The notes: generated by a model from the letters alone, not told the origin. Shown: positions 48,969 through 58,785, numbered from the stretch's first letter. The stretch is 64,000 bases of DNA from Rhizobium sp. Q54 (GCA_945889445.1 CAMDBX010000011.1:1-64000), one strand, 5' to 3'. Made by a program: numbers and translations.

Positions 48969-50296
48969 GCCTTGGTCGATTCCGCGCTGCCGAAGCGCAG
49001 CAGCTGGAGCAGGATCACCGCCACCACGGTGCTCAGCGTGAGCGATGATTCGAACAGCGGCCGCATCCAGGGTGTCACGCTGGCATAGAGCTGCGGCAGG
49101 ATGTCGAGGCTGAGGCCGAAGCACAGCGCCGTGCCCAGCACGAAGGTCTTGCGCGTGTCGGGCTTGTTGGCAAGCATGATGGCGAGGCCCGAAATCATCA
49201 TGAAGCAGACGACAAAGACAAGGATGGCGCCGGACACCGGTGCCGGCATGATCGACAGCAGCGCACTCAGCTTCGGCGAAAAGCCCAGCACCGCGAACAA
49301 CCCGCCCGCGGCAAAGCCGATCACCCGCGCGGTGGCGCCCGATGCGGCGCTGAACGTCACGTTGCTGGCCGAGGTGTCGGACGGCAGGCCGCCCAGCACG
49401 CCGGACAGCGTCACGCACAGCCCGTCGGCGGTCAGGCCGCGGCCGATGCGGGGCATGTCGGGCTCCTTCCAGTCCTCGTCGTTGACCTTCTCGCACAGCA
49501 CGAGGTTGCCATAGGACTTCAACGCACCGCAGATCGACACGATGATGAACAGTGGTGCCAGCGACCAGTCGAAGCTCAGTTCGAACATGCTGTCGAGCTG
49601 CGGCACGCCAAACCAGGGCGCGCGGCTGACCTCGGCGAACACTTCCATGGTCAGCTGACCGGTCGCCGCCGACAGCACATAACCCGCCGCCATGCCGATG
49701 AGCAGGGCATAGAGCTTGATCTGCTTGCCCCCCCAGACGTTGAGCGCAATCATGATGAACAGCGTCGCCACTGCCACCATCAGCGAAGCATTGTCGATCG
49801 GCTCTCCGCTGAAGTCGATGTGGAGGAACCTGGAAACACCCACCGGAATGAGGCCGACACCCACCATGAACACGACGAGGCCCGTCACTTCGGCCGGGAA
49901 CAGGAAGGCCAGCCGGTGCACGAAGCGGGCGAACACGATCTCCACCAGCCCGGCGAAGATCGTCATGCCGCGCATCAGCGGAATGCCGCCAAGCCAGGCG
50001 GCAGTCATCGAGGCGGCAAAGAAGTTCGGCCCGCAGAGATTGGGGCACAGGAAGCCGGAGCCCAGCCCCGGCAGCCGCAGGGCCTGCAGGATGGTGCCGA
50101 TGCCGCAGGCGATCATGGTCAGGGCCACCACGGCGCGCACGTCCATGAAGCTGCCGCCGATCTCGTTCACCAGCACGATCGGTAGCACGATGCTGCTCGA
50201 CATCAGGAAGATGTGCTGCACGGCCAGCAGCGCCAGCACGCCTGGCGGAACGCTGTCGTCGACGCCATAGATCAGGCTGGCAGGCTTGGTGGCCAT
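48965..50296 (-). CDS. NCS2 nucleobase/xanthine-uracil permease family protein
   Basis: LLAVQHIFLMSSSIVLPIVLVNEIGG ... SNVTFSAASGATARVIGFAAGGLFAVLGF. Confidence 0.87.
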   Translation of the reverse strand: MATKPASLIYGVDDSVPPGVLALLAVQHIFLMSSSIVLPIVLVNEIGGSFMDVRAVVALTMIACGIGTILQALRLPGLGSGFLCPNLCGPNFFAASMTAAWLGGIPLMRGMTIFAGLVEIVFARFVHRLAFLFPAEVTGLVVFMVGVGLIPVGVSRFLHIDFSGEPIDNASLMVAVATLFIMIALNVWGGKQIKLYALLIGMAAGYVLSAATGQLTMEVFAEVSRAPWFGVPQLDSMFELSFDWSLAPLFIIVSICGALKSYGNLVLCEKVNDEDWKEPDMPRIGRGLTADGLCVTLSGVLGGLPSDTSASNVTFSAASGATARVIGFAAGGLFAVLGFSPKLSALLSIMPAPVSGAILVFVVCFMMISGLAIMLANKPDTRKTFVLGTALCFGLSLDILPQLYASVTPWMRPLFESSLTLSTVVAVILLQLLRFGSAESTKA

Positions 50297-51267
50297 GATG
50301 CGGTGTTCTCGACTTTCATCCAGATCGGGGTTGCGAGATAGAGATCGGCGCCCACGATGAGGGTCTCGCCATTGATGATCAGCTTGCGGCCATAGATCAG
50401 CTTGCGGGAGGGCAGCGTGGCGCATGGTTTCGGCCACAGGAACTGAACCCAGGCACTCTCCTGCGTCTTGAGTTTGCCGATGAGTTCCCGGATCGGCTGG
50501 AAGCCGGTGAAGTCCCTGAAGTCCATCATGTGGCGGCCGCCATGCGTCGGGAAGGCGGGGTCGACCAGCGTGTCGCCTGTTGCGGTCAGCACGAAGATAT
50601 AGGTGTCGAGGAAAACGAAGCGCGAGGCGCTGTCCTTGAACAATGCGAAGGCCTTGTCCTTGCCATCCTTCATCAGCACGTCGCAGGCAAGGTTGACGCG
50701 ATCCTCGACGAAGCTCCTCTCGACCTTGATGTCATAGAGGCCGGCACCAACGACATAGGTCTTGCCCGTGGGCGTCACTGCCTTGCGCACATATGAGCTC
50801 TTCCAGATCGGCGACAGTTGCCGCTGGTCCTGCCAGCGATAGAACACCCAGCCGTTCGCTGCGCGCTCCGGCAGCTTGGCAATGTCGATCACCTCCTGCA
50901 CCACCGGCTTGCCGTCGATGTCCCTGAGGTCGATGACGTTCCTGCCCAACAGTTCGGGTGAAATGGGGTGGAACAGCGTGTTGCCATCCATGTCGTAGAC
51001 GAACAGATAGGTGCTGCCGTTGAACCAGCGCGAACCCTCCTCGCCGAACGCCGTGAAGGCGGCCTCGCCCTCGGCTTCGATCAGTCCCGCTGCCTCTTCG
51101 ACCAGCGCCACGAGGTTCCGCGTGTCCTTGTAGGTGTAGCGCGACAGCGGCGCTTCGGCCCGGGCGGCTTGTACCGCCAATGCGCTTAGCCCCGCCGCCG
51201 CTGCAAGCCCCATGATGGTGCGGCGGTTCAGCGGCGGTGGCGTATGGCTCGAATGGTCATCCGTCAT
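50272..51267 (-). CDS. Cache-domain (double cache) exported protein
   Basis: RRTIMGLAAAAGLSALAVQAARA leader; two similar units (RWFNGSTYLFVYDMDGNTLFHPISPELLGRNVIDLRDIDG / RFVFLDTYIFVLTATGDTLVDPAFPTHGGRHMMDFRDFTG). Confidence 0.8.
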   Translation of the reverse strand: MTDDHSSHTPPPLNRRTIMGLAAAAGLSALAVQAARAEAPLSRYTYKDTRNLVALVEEAAGLIEAEGEAAFTAFGEEGSRWFNGSTYLFVYDMDGNTLFHPISPELLGRNVIDLRDIDGKPVVQEVIDIAKLPERAANGWVFYRWQDQRQLSPIWKSSYVRKAVTPTGKTYVVGAGLYDIKVERSFVEDRVNLACDVLMKDGKDKAFALFKDSASRFVFLDTYIFVLTATGDTLVDPAFPTHGGRHMMDFRDFTGFQPIRELIGKLKTQESAWVQFLWPKPCATLPSRKLIYGRKLIINGETLIVGADLYLATPIWMKVENTASWPPSLPA

Positions 51268-51463
51268 GCGAAACAAGGTCCTCGACCGGGAACCTACAGG
51301 ACATTCCGGCATGGATAAAATTCGTATTTCGTCCTACGGGCCGGCGCGGGCACGCTTCCCGCTGCGCGGGCGGGAAATGCCGTTTCCGCGTGCGGCTGCC
51401 TCCCCGGACCGTGGGGTCCGGAAACTTGTCGCCCCGCCGTGCCTTTCGCGATATGCGGACGTC

Positions 51464-52579
51464 ATGGCGACACCCCCCGATTTCGACATCTTCCTCATGG
51501 CCCCGCCGGGCCTCGAAACAGCTCTTTATGACGAGGTGCGCTCCCACCGCTTCAAGGCGGTGAAGCAGGTGGCGGGCGGCGTCATGGCCAAGGGCACCTG
51601 GAAGGACGTGTGGCGCGCCAATCTGGAACTCAGGGGTTGCGGCCATGTGCTGGCACGCATCGGGTCTTTCCGTGTCATGCATCTGGCCCAGCTGGACAAG
51701 CAGGCGCGGGAGTTTCCGTGGGCCAGCGTGCTCAGGAAGGACGAGCCCTTTCGTGTCGAGGCCAGCTGCAGCCATTCGCGCATCTATCACTCCGGTGCCG
51801 CCGTCCAGCGCATCGCGCGCGCCATTCAGGAGGAGTTCGGTGCCACCCTCGCCGAAGAGGCGGAGGTCATCGTCAAGGCGCGCATCGAGGACGATCTCTG
51901 CACGCTCAGCATCGACAGTTCCGGCGAGTCTCTGCACAAGCGCGGCCACAAGCAGGGCATCGGCAAGGCCCCGCTGCGCGAAACGCTGGCCGCGCTCTTT
52001 CTCCGCCAGTGCGGCTTCACAGGAGATGAGCCGGTGGTTGATCCGATGTGTGGCTCCGGCACCTTCGTCATTGAAGCGGCCGAAATGGCAGCGGGCCTCA
52101 ATCCCGGCCGCACGCGTCCGTTCGCCTTCGAGAAGCTCGCCACTTTCGATGCGGCGACTTGGGAGACGATGAAAGCCGCCGCGCCGCAGCGCGTGCCCGC
52201 CATCACTTGCTTCGGTAGCGACCGTGATGCGGGGGCGATCCGCATGGCGAAGCAGAATGCCGAGCGCGCCGGGGTTTCCGCCTGCACCTCATTCACCCAG
52301 CAGTCAGTCAGTGATCTCGCGCCGCCTGAGGGCAGGCCGGGGCTGGTCATCGTCAACCCGCCCTATGGCACGCGCATCGGCGACAAGAAGCCGCTCTTCG
52401 CGCTCTATGGCGCGCTGGGTCAGGTGCTGAAGGCGAAGTTTTCGGGTTGGCGGGTGGGCCTCGTCACCACTGACCGTTCGCTGGCGCGGGCCACCGAACT
52501 GCCGTTCCTCAAGCCAGCACCCCCGGTGCTGCATGGCGGACTGAAGGTAACGCTCTACCGCACGGCCGCGCTGCCCTGA
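51464..52579 (+). CDS. THUMP-domain class I SAM-dependent RNA methyltransferase (RlmL-like)
   Basis: DPMCGSGTFVIEAAEMA and NPPYGTRIG motifs. Confidence 0.88.
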   Translation: MATPPDFDIFLMAPPGLETALYDEVRSHRFKAVKQVAGGVMAKGTWKDVWRANLELRGCGHVLARIGSFRVMHLAQLDKQAREFPWASVLRKDEPFRVEASCSHSRIYHSGAAVQRIARAIQEEFGATLAEEAEVIVKARIEDDLCTLSIDSSGESLHKRGHKQGIGKAPLRETLAALFLRQCGFTGDEPVVDPMCGSGTFVIEAAEMAAGLNPGRTRPFAFEKLATFDAATWETMKAAAPQRVPAITCFGSDRDAGAIRMAKQNAERAGVSACTSFTQQSVSDLAPPEGRPGLVIVNPPYGTRIGDKKPLFALYGALGQVLKAKFSGWRVGLVTTDRSLARATELPFLKPAPPVLHGGLKVTLYRTAALP

Positions 52580-52588
52580 GGCTCAGGA

Positions 52589-52681
52589 TCAGGACCAGCT
52601 GGCCGCGAAGGCGCCCACGGCGACCAGAATGATGATGCAGGTGATCACCCAGTGCTTGGCCGTGAATTGATGCATCATCAT
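52589..52681 (-). CDS. Predicted 30-aa single-TM small protein (not in ORF track)
   Basis: MMMHQFTAKHWVITCIIILVAVGAFAASWS*; basic/polar N-terminus plus one hydrophobic helix; 11 nt after the Sel1-repeat gene on the same strand. Confidence 0.5.
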   Translation of the reverse strand: MMMHQFTAKHWVITCIIILVAVGAFAASWS

Positions 52682-52692
52682 TGCTGTGAGCC

Positions 52693-53316
52693 TTACTTCT
52701 TCCTCGGGGTGAAGGCCTGCACCATCAGCTGGGCCTGCTTCACCTGGTCGGGCGTCATGCCCTTGGCGATCTCGTCACGATAGCTGGCCGCATTGTCGAA
52801 GCCCGGTTCGGCCGAGCACAGGTCCAGCCACATGTAGGCGGCAATCGGGTCTGCCTTCACGCCGCGGCCCTTCCAGTAGCCCAGGCCCACTTCATACTGG
52901 GCCTGGGGCTCGCCCTGGTTGGCGGCCATCAGCAGCCAGTTCATACCGGCGGCCTGGTCCTGCTTGACCACGTCCTTGCCCTTCATCAGCCACCAGCCGA
53001 GCTTCAGCTGCGCATCCGAATTGCCAAGCTTTGCGGCTTCGCCCCACCAGAAGATGGCTTCCTTGTTGTCCAGTTCGACGCCGTTGCGGTTCTCGCCCTT
53101 CTGGCCCCAGCTGCGCGGGCCATACATCTCGCCGATGAGATAGGCCGCTTCCCCATTGCCATCCTTTGCATAGGGCAGCAGCAGGCTCAGGGCCTTGGCA
53201 TAGTCCTCGCCGTGAAAGGCCTTGATGCCGTCCTGATAGGCATCCGCCCAGGCCGCACCGCTGGCGGCGCCCAGAATGCCGAGGGCCAGAATGCCGGCGC
53301 GAAGGTCGAACTTCAT
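52693..53316 (-). CDS. Sel1-like repeat protein, exported
   Basis: Signal peptide; repeats EAIFWWGEAAKLGNSDAQLKLGWWL / AAGMNWLLMAANQGEPQAQYEVGLGYWKGRGV. Confidence 0.86.
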   Translation of the reverse strand: MKFDLRAGILALGILGAASGAAWADAYQDGIKAFHGEDYAKALSLLLPYAKDGNGEAAYLIGEMYGPRSWGQKGENRNGVELDNKEAIFWWGEAAKLGNSDAQLKLGWWLMKGKDVVKQDQAAGMNWLLMAANQGEPQAQYEVGLGYWKGRGVKADPIAAYMWLDLCSAEPGFDNAASYRDEIAKGMTPDQVKQAQLMVQAFTPRKK

Positions 53317-53458
53317 GGATAGCTCCTTTGCAAGACCGCACCAGCCCAGTGGGCCCGGTCCGGGGTGTCATTCCGCTCCACCTCTACGGCAGGGTGCAGT
53401 GCAGGGCAATAGGTCCGAACGCTCATACCGTCGGCCGGCGAGTCCCCCCTCTCAGCTC

Positions 53459-53537
53459 GTCACCCCAGCGGAAGCTGGGGCCCAGCTTTGGGCATCGGCC
53501 CCGCGGAAAGCTGGATCCCAGCTTTCGCTGGGATGAC
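53459..53537. repeat. REPIN-like double palindrome, copy 2
   Basis: GTCACCCCAGCGGAAGCTGGGGCCCAGCTT ... AAGCTGGATCCCAGCTTTCGCTGGGATGAC; same layout as 43008-43087. Confidence 0.8.
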
Positions 53538-53561
53538 GGCAAGGAGTGTGTTGTCGCCTGG

Positions 53562-53651
53562 TTGCGCAACAAAATTTCGCAACGCTTGCCCAATAATGTC
53601 CATTTCGTGTCTACTTCCCGGCGTCCAAGTTGCGCAATAAAATTTCGCAAC
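53562..53651. promoter_or_regulatory. Repeated 22-bp imperfect palindrome, candidate operator of xsc
   Basis: ttgcgcaacaaaatttcgcaac (53562-53583) and ttgcgcaataaaatttcgcaac (53630-53651), 21/22 identical. Confidence 0.6.
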
Positions 53652-53864
53652 CTTCTGCGCTTGCACCGTCCGCGCCGGAGCCGTGTCAACGGCGGCAACA
53701 GTTTTGCAACCGAAAACGCATCCGCCATGCATGCTCCGGCAACCGGTTTGCACCTTCCACCGCCATGGTTGTGGACTGCGGTGTCTCCGGCTACTGGTTC
53801 TAGGCCCGTCGCAGCCGCGGGCGCTAGAAGGCAGCCAACCCGATTCACGCGAGGACAGACCCCC

Positions 53865-55640
53865 ATGCGCATGACCACCGAAGAGGCTTTCATCAAGGTT
53901 CTCCAGATGCACGGCATCGAGCATGCCTTCGGCATCATCGGATCGGCCTTCATGCCGATTTCCGACAATTTCCCCAAGGCCGGAATCACCTTCTGGGACT
54001 GCGCGCATGAGGGCTCGGGCGGCATGATGGCCGACGGCTTCACCCGCGCGTCCGGCAAGATGTGCATGATGATCGCCCAGAACGGCCCGGGCATCACCAA
54101 CTTCGTTACCGCAGTAAAAACAGCCTATTGGAACCACACGCCGCTCCTCCTCATCACCCCGCAGGCCGCCAACAAGACCATCGGCCAGGGCGGCTTCCAG
54201 GAAGTCGAGCAGATGGACCTGTTCAAGGACATGGTCGCCTACCAGGAGGAGGTGCGCGATGCCTCCCGCGTGGCGGAAGTCCTCAACCGCGTCATCATGA
54301 ACGCCAAGCGCCTCTCGGCCCCGGCCCAGATCAACATGCCGCGTGACTTCTGGACCCAGGTCATCGACATCGAGCTGCCCGCCGTGGTCGCCTTCGAAAG
54401 GCCGTCCGGTGGCGAGGATGCGATTGCCGCCGCTGCCAAGCTGCTGTCCGAAGCCGAGTTCCCGGTCATCCTCAATGGCGCCGGCGTCGTGCTCGGTGGC
54501 GCCATTCCGGCCTCCAAGGCGCTGGCCGAGCGGCTCACCGCCCCGGTTTGCGTCGGCTACCAGCACAATGACGCCTTCCCCGGCTCGCACGCCCTGTTCG
54601 CGGGTCCCCTCGGCTACAACGGCTCCAAGGCGGCCATGGAGCTGATCAAGCAAGCGGACGTGGTGCTGGCGCTCGGCACCCGCCTCAACCCCTTCTCGAC
54701 GCTCCCCGGCTACGGCCTCGACTACTGGCCGAAGGAGGCACGGGTCATCCAGGTCGACATCAACCCCAACCGCATCGGCCTCACCAAGAAGGTCGCCGTC
54801 GGAATCGTGGGCGATTCCAAGAAGGTGGCCGAGGGCATCCTCGCCAAGCTGTCGCCGTCGGCGGGTGATGCCGGCCGCGAGGACCGCAAGAACCTGATCG
54901 CCCAGACCAAGTCGCGCTGGGCCCAGCAGCTGTCCTCCATGGACCACGAGGACGATGATCCGGGCACCACCTGGAACGAGCGCGCCCGCAAGGCCAAGCC
55001 CGACTGGATGAGCCCCCGCATGGCGTGGCGCGCCATTCAGGCGGCACTGCCGAAGGAGGCCATCATCTCCTCCGACATCGGCAATAACTGCGCCATCGGC
55101 AACGCCTACCCCACATTCGAGGCGGGCCGTAAGTATCTCGCGCCCGGCCTGTTCGGCCCCTGCGGCTATGGCCTTCCGTCCGTCGTCGGCGCCAAGATCG
55201 CCTGTCCCGACGTGCCCGTGGTCGGCTTCTCGGGCGACGGCGCCTTCGGCATCGCGGTGACGGAGCTCACCGCCATCGGCCGCAAGGAATGGCCGGCCGT
55301 CACCCAGGTCGTCTTCCGCAACTACCAGTGGGGTGCCGAAAAGCGCAATTCCACGCTCTGGTATGACGACAACTTCGTCGGCACTGAACTCGACACCCAG
55401 GTGAGCTACGCCGGCATCGCAAAGGCCTGCGGACTTCAAGGCGTTGTCGCCTACACCATGGATGAGCTGCGCGATGCGCTGGCCAAGGCGATCGAGGACC
55501 AGATGAAGCATGGCAAGACCACGCTGATCGAGGCCATGATCAACCAGGAACTGGGCGAGCCCTTTCGCCGCGATGCCATGAAGAAGCCGGTTGCGGTGGC
55601 CGGAATCGACCCCAAGGACATGCGCCCCCAGACGGTGTAA
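53865..55640 (+). CDS. xsc: Sulfoacetaldehyde acetyltransferase
   Basis: TPP-enzyme with MRMTTEEAFIKVLQMHGIEHAFGIIGSAFMPISDNFPKAGI and EGSGGMMADGFTRASGKMCMMIAQNGPGITNFVTAVKTAYWNHTPLLLITPQAANKTIGQGGFQEVEQM, characteristic of Xsc. Confidence 0.93.
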   Translation: MRMTTEEAFIKVLQMHGIEHAFGIIGSAFMPISDNFPKAGITFWDCAHEGSGGMMADGFTRASGKMCMMIAQNGPGITNFVTAVKTAYWNHTPLLLITPQAANKTIGQGGFQEVEQMDLFKDMVAYQEEVRDASRVAEVLNRVIMNAKRLSAPAQINMPRDFWTQVIDIELPAVVAFERPSGGEDAIAAAAKLLSEAEFPVILNGAGVVLGGAIPASKALAERLTAPVCVGYQHNDAFPGSHALFAGPLGYNGSKAAMELIKQADVVLALGTRLNPFSTLPGYGLDYWPKEARVIQVDINPNRIGLTKKVAVGIVGDSKKVAEGILAKLSPSAGDAGREDRKNLIAQTKSRWAQQLSSMDHEDDDPGTTWNERARKAKPDWMSPRMAWRAIQAALPKEAIISSDIGNNCAIGNAYPTFEAGRKYLAPGLFGPCGYGLPSVVGAKIACPDVPVVGFSGDGAFGIAVTELTAIGRKEWPAVTQVVFRNYQWGAEKRNSTLWYDDNFVGTELDTQVSYAGIAKACGLQGVVAYTMDELRDALAKAIEDQMKHGKTTLIEAMINQELGEPFRRDAMKKPVAVAGIDPKDMRPQTV

Positions 55641-55649
55641 ATCTCTGGC

Positions 55650-55672
55650 GGAGCCCCGGCCACCGGGGCTCC
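55650..55672 (+). terminator. Rho-independent terminator downstream of xsc
   Basis: GGAGCCCCGG-cca-CCGGGGCTCC followed shortly by TTTT. Confidence 0.75.
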
Positions 55673-55730
55673 GTCACGTTTTCGCTGCAATGACTTGGTG
55701 TTACGGCGGGCGTGAACATCAGGGACCACC

Positions 55731-56489
55731 ATGGCTGAATCGCAGAAGGCTTCCGAAATCCGCGAGCGCGGCCGCGCCTGGCGCGACATCATGCTGCAGA
55801 TGACCGCCACCATCATGATCCCGCTGACCATTGCAGGGATGGGCCTTTACTACACGCGCTGGCAGCAGAATGTGAATGATCTCAAGACGATGATCGATCT
55901 CGTCAGCGACGAGAGGCCAGAGCGCCAGAAGTATGGCGTGGCCATGTTCGAATACCTGCTGAAGAACGACAAGGTGCCCGTCGAATTCGTCGCCGCGCAG
56001 CTCGACTACGCCAACAACTCGTCCGACCCGCAGCTGCTGGGCGCCATGGAGCGCGCGCTGACAGCGGCCGCCCTGACCAACACCAATGTCCAGGCGGTGT
56101 TCAAGGAGGCGGTGGAACGATTGCCGTCACGGGTTTTCGTCACCGTGCTGAACGAGCAGCAGCGCGCCTGCTTCTCGAAGCTGCTCACCGGCCTCAAGGA
56201 CACCGACGGCGCGGCCATCACCGTGCCCTCGATCGCGCTCGCGAAGTGGGACGGAAAGGTCAATGAAATCCGTGCCATGAAGGATGACGACATGCCAAAG
56301 GCAGAGGCCATTGCCAACTGGCTGCGCAGCATCGGTTTCGACATCGAGGTGGTGAACCTCACCAACCGCTGGTCCGGTGCCAAGAAGGTGCGCCCGAACA
56401 CCTTCGAAATCTGGTTCGGCGACAAGGACTTGCCGCCCATCTGCACCGGCAAGCAGGTGACCCTGCAGTCACCGCCGCCATCCAACTGA
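55731..56489 (+). CDS. Hypothetical protein with one N-terminal TM segment
   Basis: MTATIMIPLTIAGMGLYYTRW TM, then soluble helical domain; no family recognised. Confidence 0.7.
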   Translation: MAESQKASEIRERGRAWRDIMLQMTATIMIPLTIAGMGLYYTRWQQNVNDLKTMIDLVSDERPERQKYGVAMFEYLLKNDKVPVEFVAAQLDYANNSSDPQLLGAMERALTAAALTNTNVQAVFKEAVERLPSRVFVTVLNEQQRACFSKLLTGLKDTDGAAITVPSIALAKWDGKVNEIRAMKDDDMPKAEAIANWLRSIGFDIEVVNLTNRWSGAKKVRPNTFEIWFGDKDLPPICTGKQVTLQSPPPSN

Positions 56490-56490
56490 T

Positions 56491-57342
56491 CTACAGCCGG
56501 TAAGCCCGGATTCCGTTGTCGCGGAAGAGCTTGCGCTTCTCCTCCGGCGTGCATCCCGATGTTGCCCAGTCGAGCACCCCGATCCAGTCGGTGTATTTTC
56601 CAGCCAGCTCCGCCACCGGCCAGTCGCCGCCATACATGATGCGGTTGAATCCAAAGCTGTCGATGACGTGGTCGATGTAGGGACGGAGCTGTTCACGCGT
56701 CCAGTTGTCGTGGTCGGCTTCGGTTGTGACGCCCGACAGCTTGCACATTACGTTGGGGAGTTCCGAGAATTCGCGGATGTGGCGCTTCCATGGCTCCATC
56801 ATGCCGTCACGAATGCCGGGCTTGCCGATGTGGTCGAGGATGAACGACACCTCGGGGCACTTGCGGATAAACTCGATGACGTTGCCGAACTGATGATGGT
56901 AGATGCATACATCGAAGCTGTAGTTGAATTTCGGGAGCAGTTTGGTTGCCGCAATGAAGTCCGGCCGCAGCACGAATTCGGGATCGGTCTTGTTCTGGAT
57001 GAGACGCCGGATTCCGCGTACGACAGGAAGACTGGAAAGCTTTTCAAGGTCGGCTTCGAGCGCCGCACCCTGCTCGAGCGGCAGCGAGGCGACACAGCCC
57101 TTCAGGCGCGAGTCGCTACCCGCCAGTTGCTGCACCCACGCCGCTTCGTCCATGTGCTGGGGGTAGTCGACGTCGACCTCAACGAAGACCATGTTCTCGA
57201 TGACATAGGGCTTCGCTGCCGCCTCGAGGTCATGGATTGTCCAGTCACGGCCCAGCTTCGGCGCGCCTGACGCCCAGCCATATTTGAACTTGCTTGTATC
57301 CAGCAGGTGGACGTGGGTGTCGGTGATGGGAAAATCGATCAT
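56491..57342 (-). CDS. Amidohydrolase family protein (L-fuconolactonase/TIM-barrel lactonase-like)
   Basis: ITDTHVHLLDTSKFKYGW ... VSFILDHIGKPGI ... RIMYGGDWPV. Confidence 0.87.
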   Translation of the reverse strand: MIDFPITDTHVHLLDTSKFKYGWASGAPKLGRDWTIHDLEAAAKPYVIENMVFVEVDVDYPQHMDEAAWVQQLAGSDSRLKGCVASLPLEQGAALEADLEKLSSLPVVRGIRRLIQNKTDPEFVLRPDFIAATKLLPKFNYSFDVCIYHHQFGNVIEFIRKCPEVSFILDHIGKPGIRDGMMEPWKRHIREFSELPNVMCKLSGVTTEADHDNWTREQLRPYIDHVIDSFGFNRIMYGGDWPVAELAGKYTDWIGVLDWATSGCTPEEKRKLFRDNGIRAYRL

Positions 57343-57378
57343 GGCGCTCCGTCCCGTTTGTCCGGTCAGGCTAGCCCA

Positions 57379-58638
57379 TCACGCGGCAGAGGTGAACTCG
57401 TTCATGGCGGTGAGGAACTGTGCCACCTCCACCAGCGAATTATAGTGGCTGAAGGACACGCGCACGCAGTCCTTGAGGCCGAGGGGGGACAGCACATTGC
57501 CGCTGTAATGGTCGGCCTTGCGGGTGTGGGTGCGGATGCCGCGCTCATTCAGGTAGGTGACGATCTCCTCGCTGGGGCGGCCTTCCAGCCAGACGGAGAC
57601 GACGCCCTCGCGCCTCGCATTGTCTGCCCCGCCGATGATGTGCAGGCCGGGAATATCCTTCAGGCCACGCAGGTTGCCGGTGCCGTTGACCATGGCGTCC
57701 GCCAGCGCGTGCTCGTGACCGTGGATGGCTTGGGCGGCGGCCTCCAGGCGCGTACGGCGGTCATCAGAAGTGGTGAAGTTGCCGCCGAGCCAGACGAGAT
57801 AGTCGACGACGTCGGAGAAGGTAGCGTAGCTCCCCGTATCGCGCGTGCCCATTTCCCAGCTGGTGGCCGGGCCGCCGATGACGACCTCCTTCGTGCAGGC
57901 GGTCAAGCGGTCGGAGGCCCAGCCCACGCCATAGCCGTGGCGGGAAAACACCTTGTAGGGCGAGATTGCGTAGCCATCGATACCGAGCGCAGAAATGTCC
58001 ACAGCACCATGGCTGGCGTGCTGGATGCCGTCGACGATGATGAAGCAGGCGGGCGACACCTTATGGATCGCGGCGGCGATGGCGCCGACATTGACGCTCA
58101 TGCCGGTGACCGGCGAAGTGTGCACGATGGTGGCAACGCGGACGTCAGGCGTGATGAAGGGCAAATAGGCCTCGGCGGTCACGCAGCCCGTCACATCGTC
58201 ATGAGGTACCAGCACATGGGTGCGGCCCGTCACGTCCGCCCAGCGCGTCATGGCGCTTCGCGAGGCGGGATGCTCCAAGGTGGTGGAGAGCAGGATGCCG
58301 CCGGGGGCGGCGCCCAGTGCCGAGGTGCGGATCAAGCGGAACAACACTTCGGTGCCGCTCTCGCCGACGAAGACCTGGCCCGACGGCGCATTGAGGAACA
58401 GCCGCATGTCGGCCTTCGCCTTGTCGATCGCGGCCATGAGGGCCTTCGAGGCAAGATTGTCACGCCCCTGGTTGTCTGGGATGGCGGCATAGATGCCCGA
58501 CGTCTCCACCACCGACTTCAGCGTCAACGCGCCGCCGGCATTCTCGAAGAACACGCGGGGGCCCGAAAAGGGGCAGGCGTCCACATGCGCGAAACGGGCA
58601 CGGACGGCTTCAAGCAGGCCGGGAACGGTGGTGAGCAT
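57379..58638 (-). CDS. Class V aminotransferase-fold PLP-dependent enzyme
   Basis: FIIVDGIQHASHGAVDISALGIDGYAISPYKVFSRHGYGVGW. Confidence 0.87.
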   Translation of the reverse strand: MLTTVPGLLEAVRARFAHVDACPFSGPRVFFENAGGALTLKSVVETSGIYAAIPDNQGRDNLASKALMAAIDKAKADMRLFLNAPSGQVFVGESGTEVLFRLIRTSALGAAPGGILLSTTLEHPASRSAMTRWADVTGRTHVLVPHDDVTGCVTAEAYLPFITPDVRVATIVHTSPVTGMSVNVGAIAAAIHKVSPACFIIVDGIQHASHGAVDISALGIDGYAISPYKVFSRHGYGVGWASDRLTACTKEVVIGGPATSWEMGTRDTGSYATFSDVVDYLVWLGGNFTTSDDRRTRLEAAAQAIHGHEHALADAMVNGTGNLRGLKDIPGLHIIGGADNARREGVVSVWLEGRPSEEIVTYLNERGIRTHTRKADHYSGNVLSPLGLKDCVRVSFSHYNSLVEVAQFLTAMNEFTSAA

Positions 58639-58785
58639 GGGCAGGCACCTTTCGGAACGGGTGCAAGCGGAATGCCTTTGAACGCGTTGAATGGCAAGGG
58701 GGGTGAGCGGCCATCGAGGTTGTCGAAGCCCAGACGCTCTGAAGACGCGGCGCGGCCGCTCTTGCCCTTTGGTGCGCGACGTGAG

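Noticed and set aside
53460-55511. 683-aa minus-strand ORF antisense to xsc
   Set aside because: Shadow ORF from high GC; low-complexity composition with no recognisable motif, while the opposite strand is clearly Xsc.
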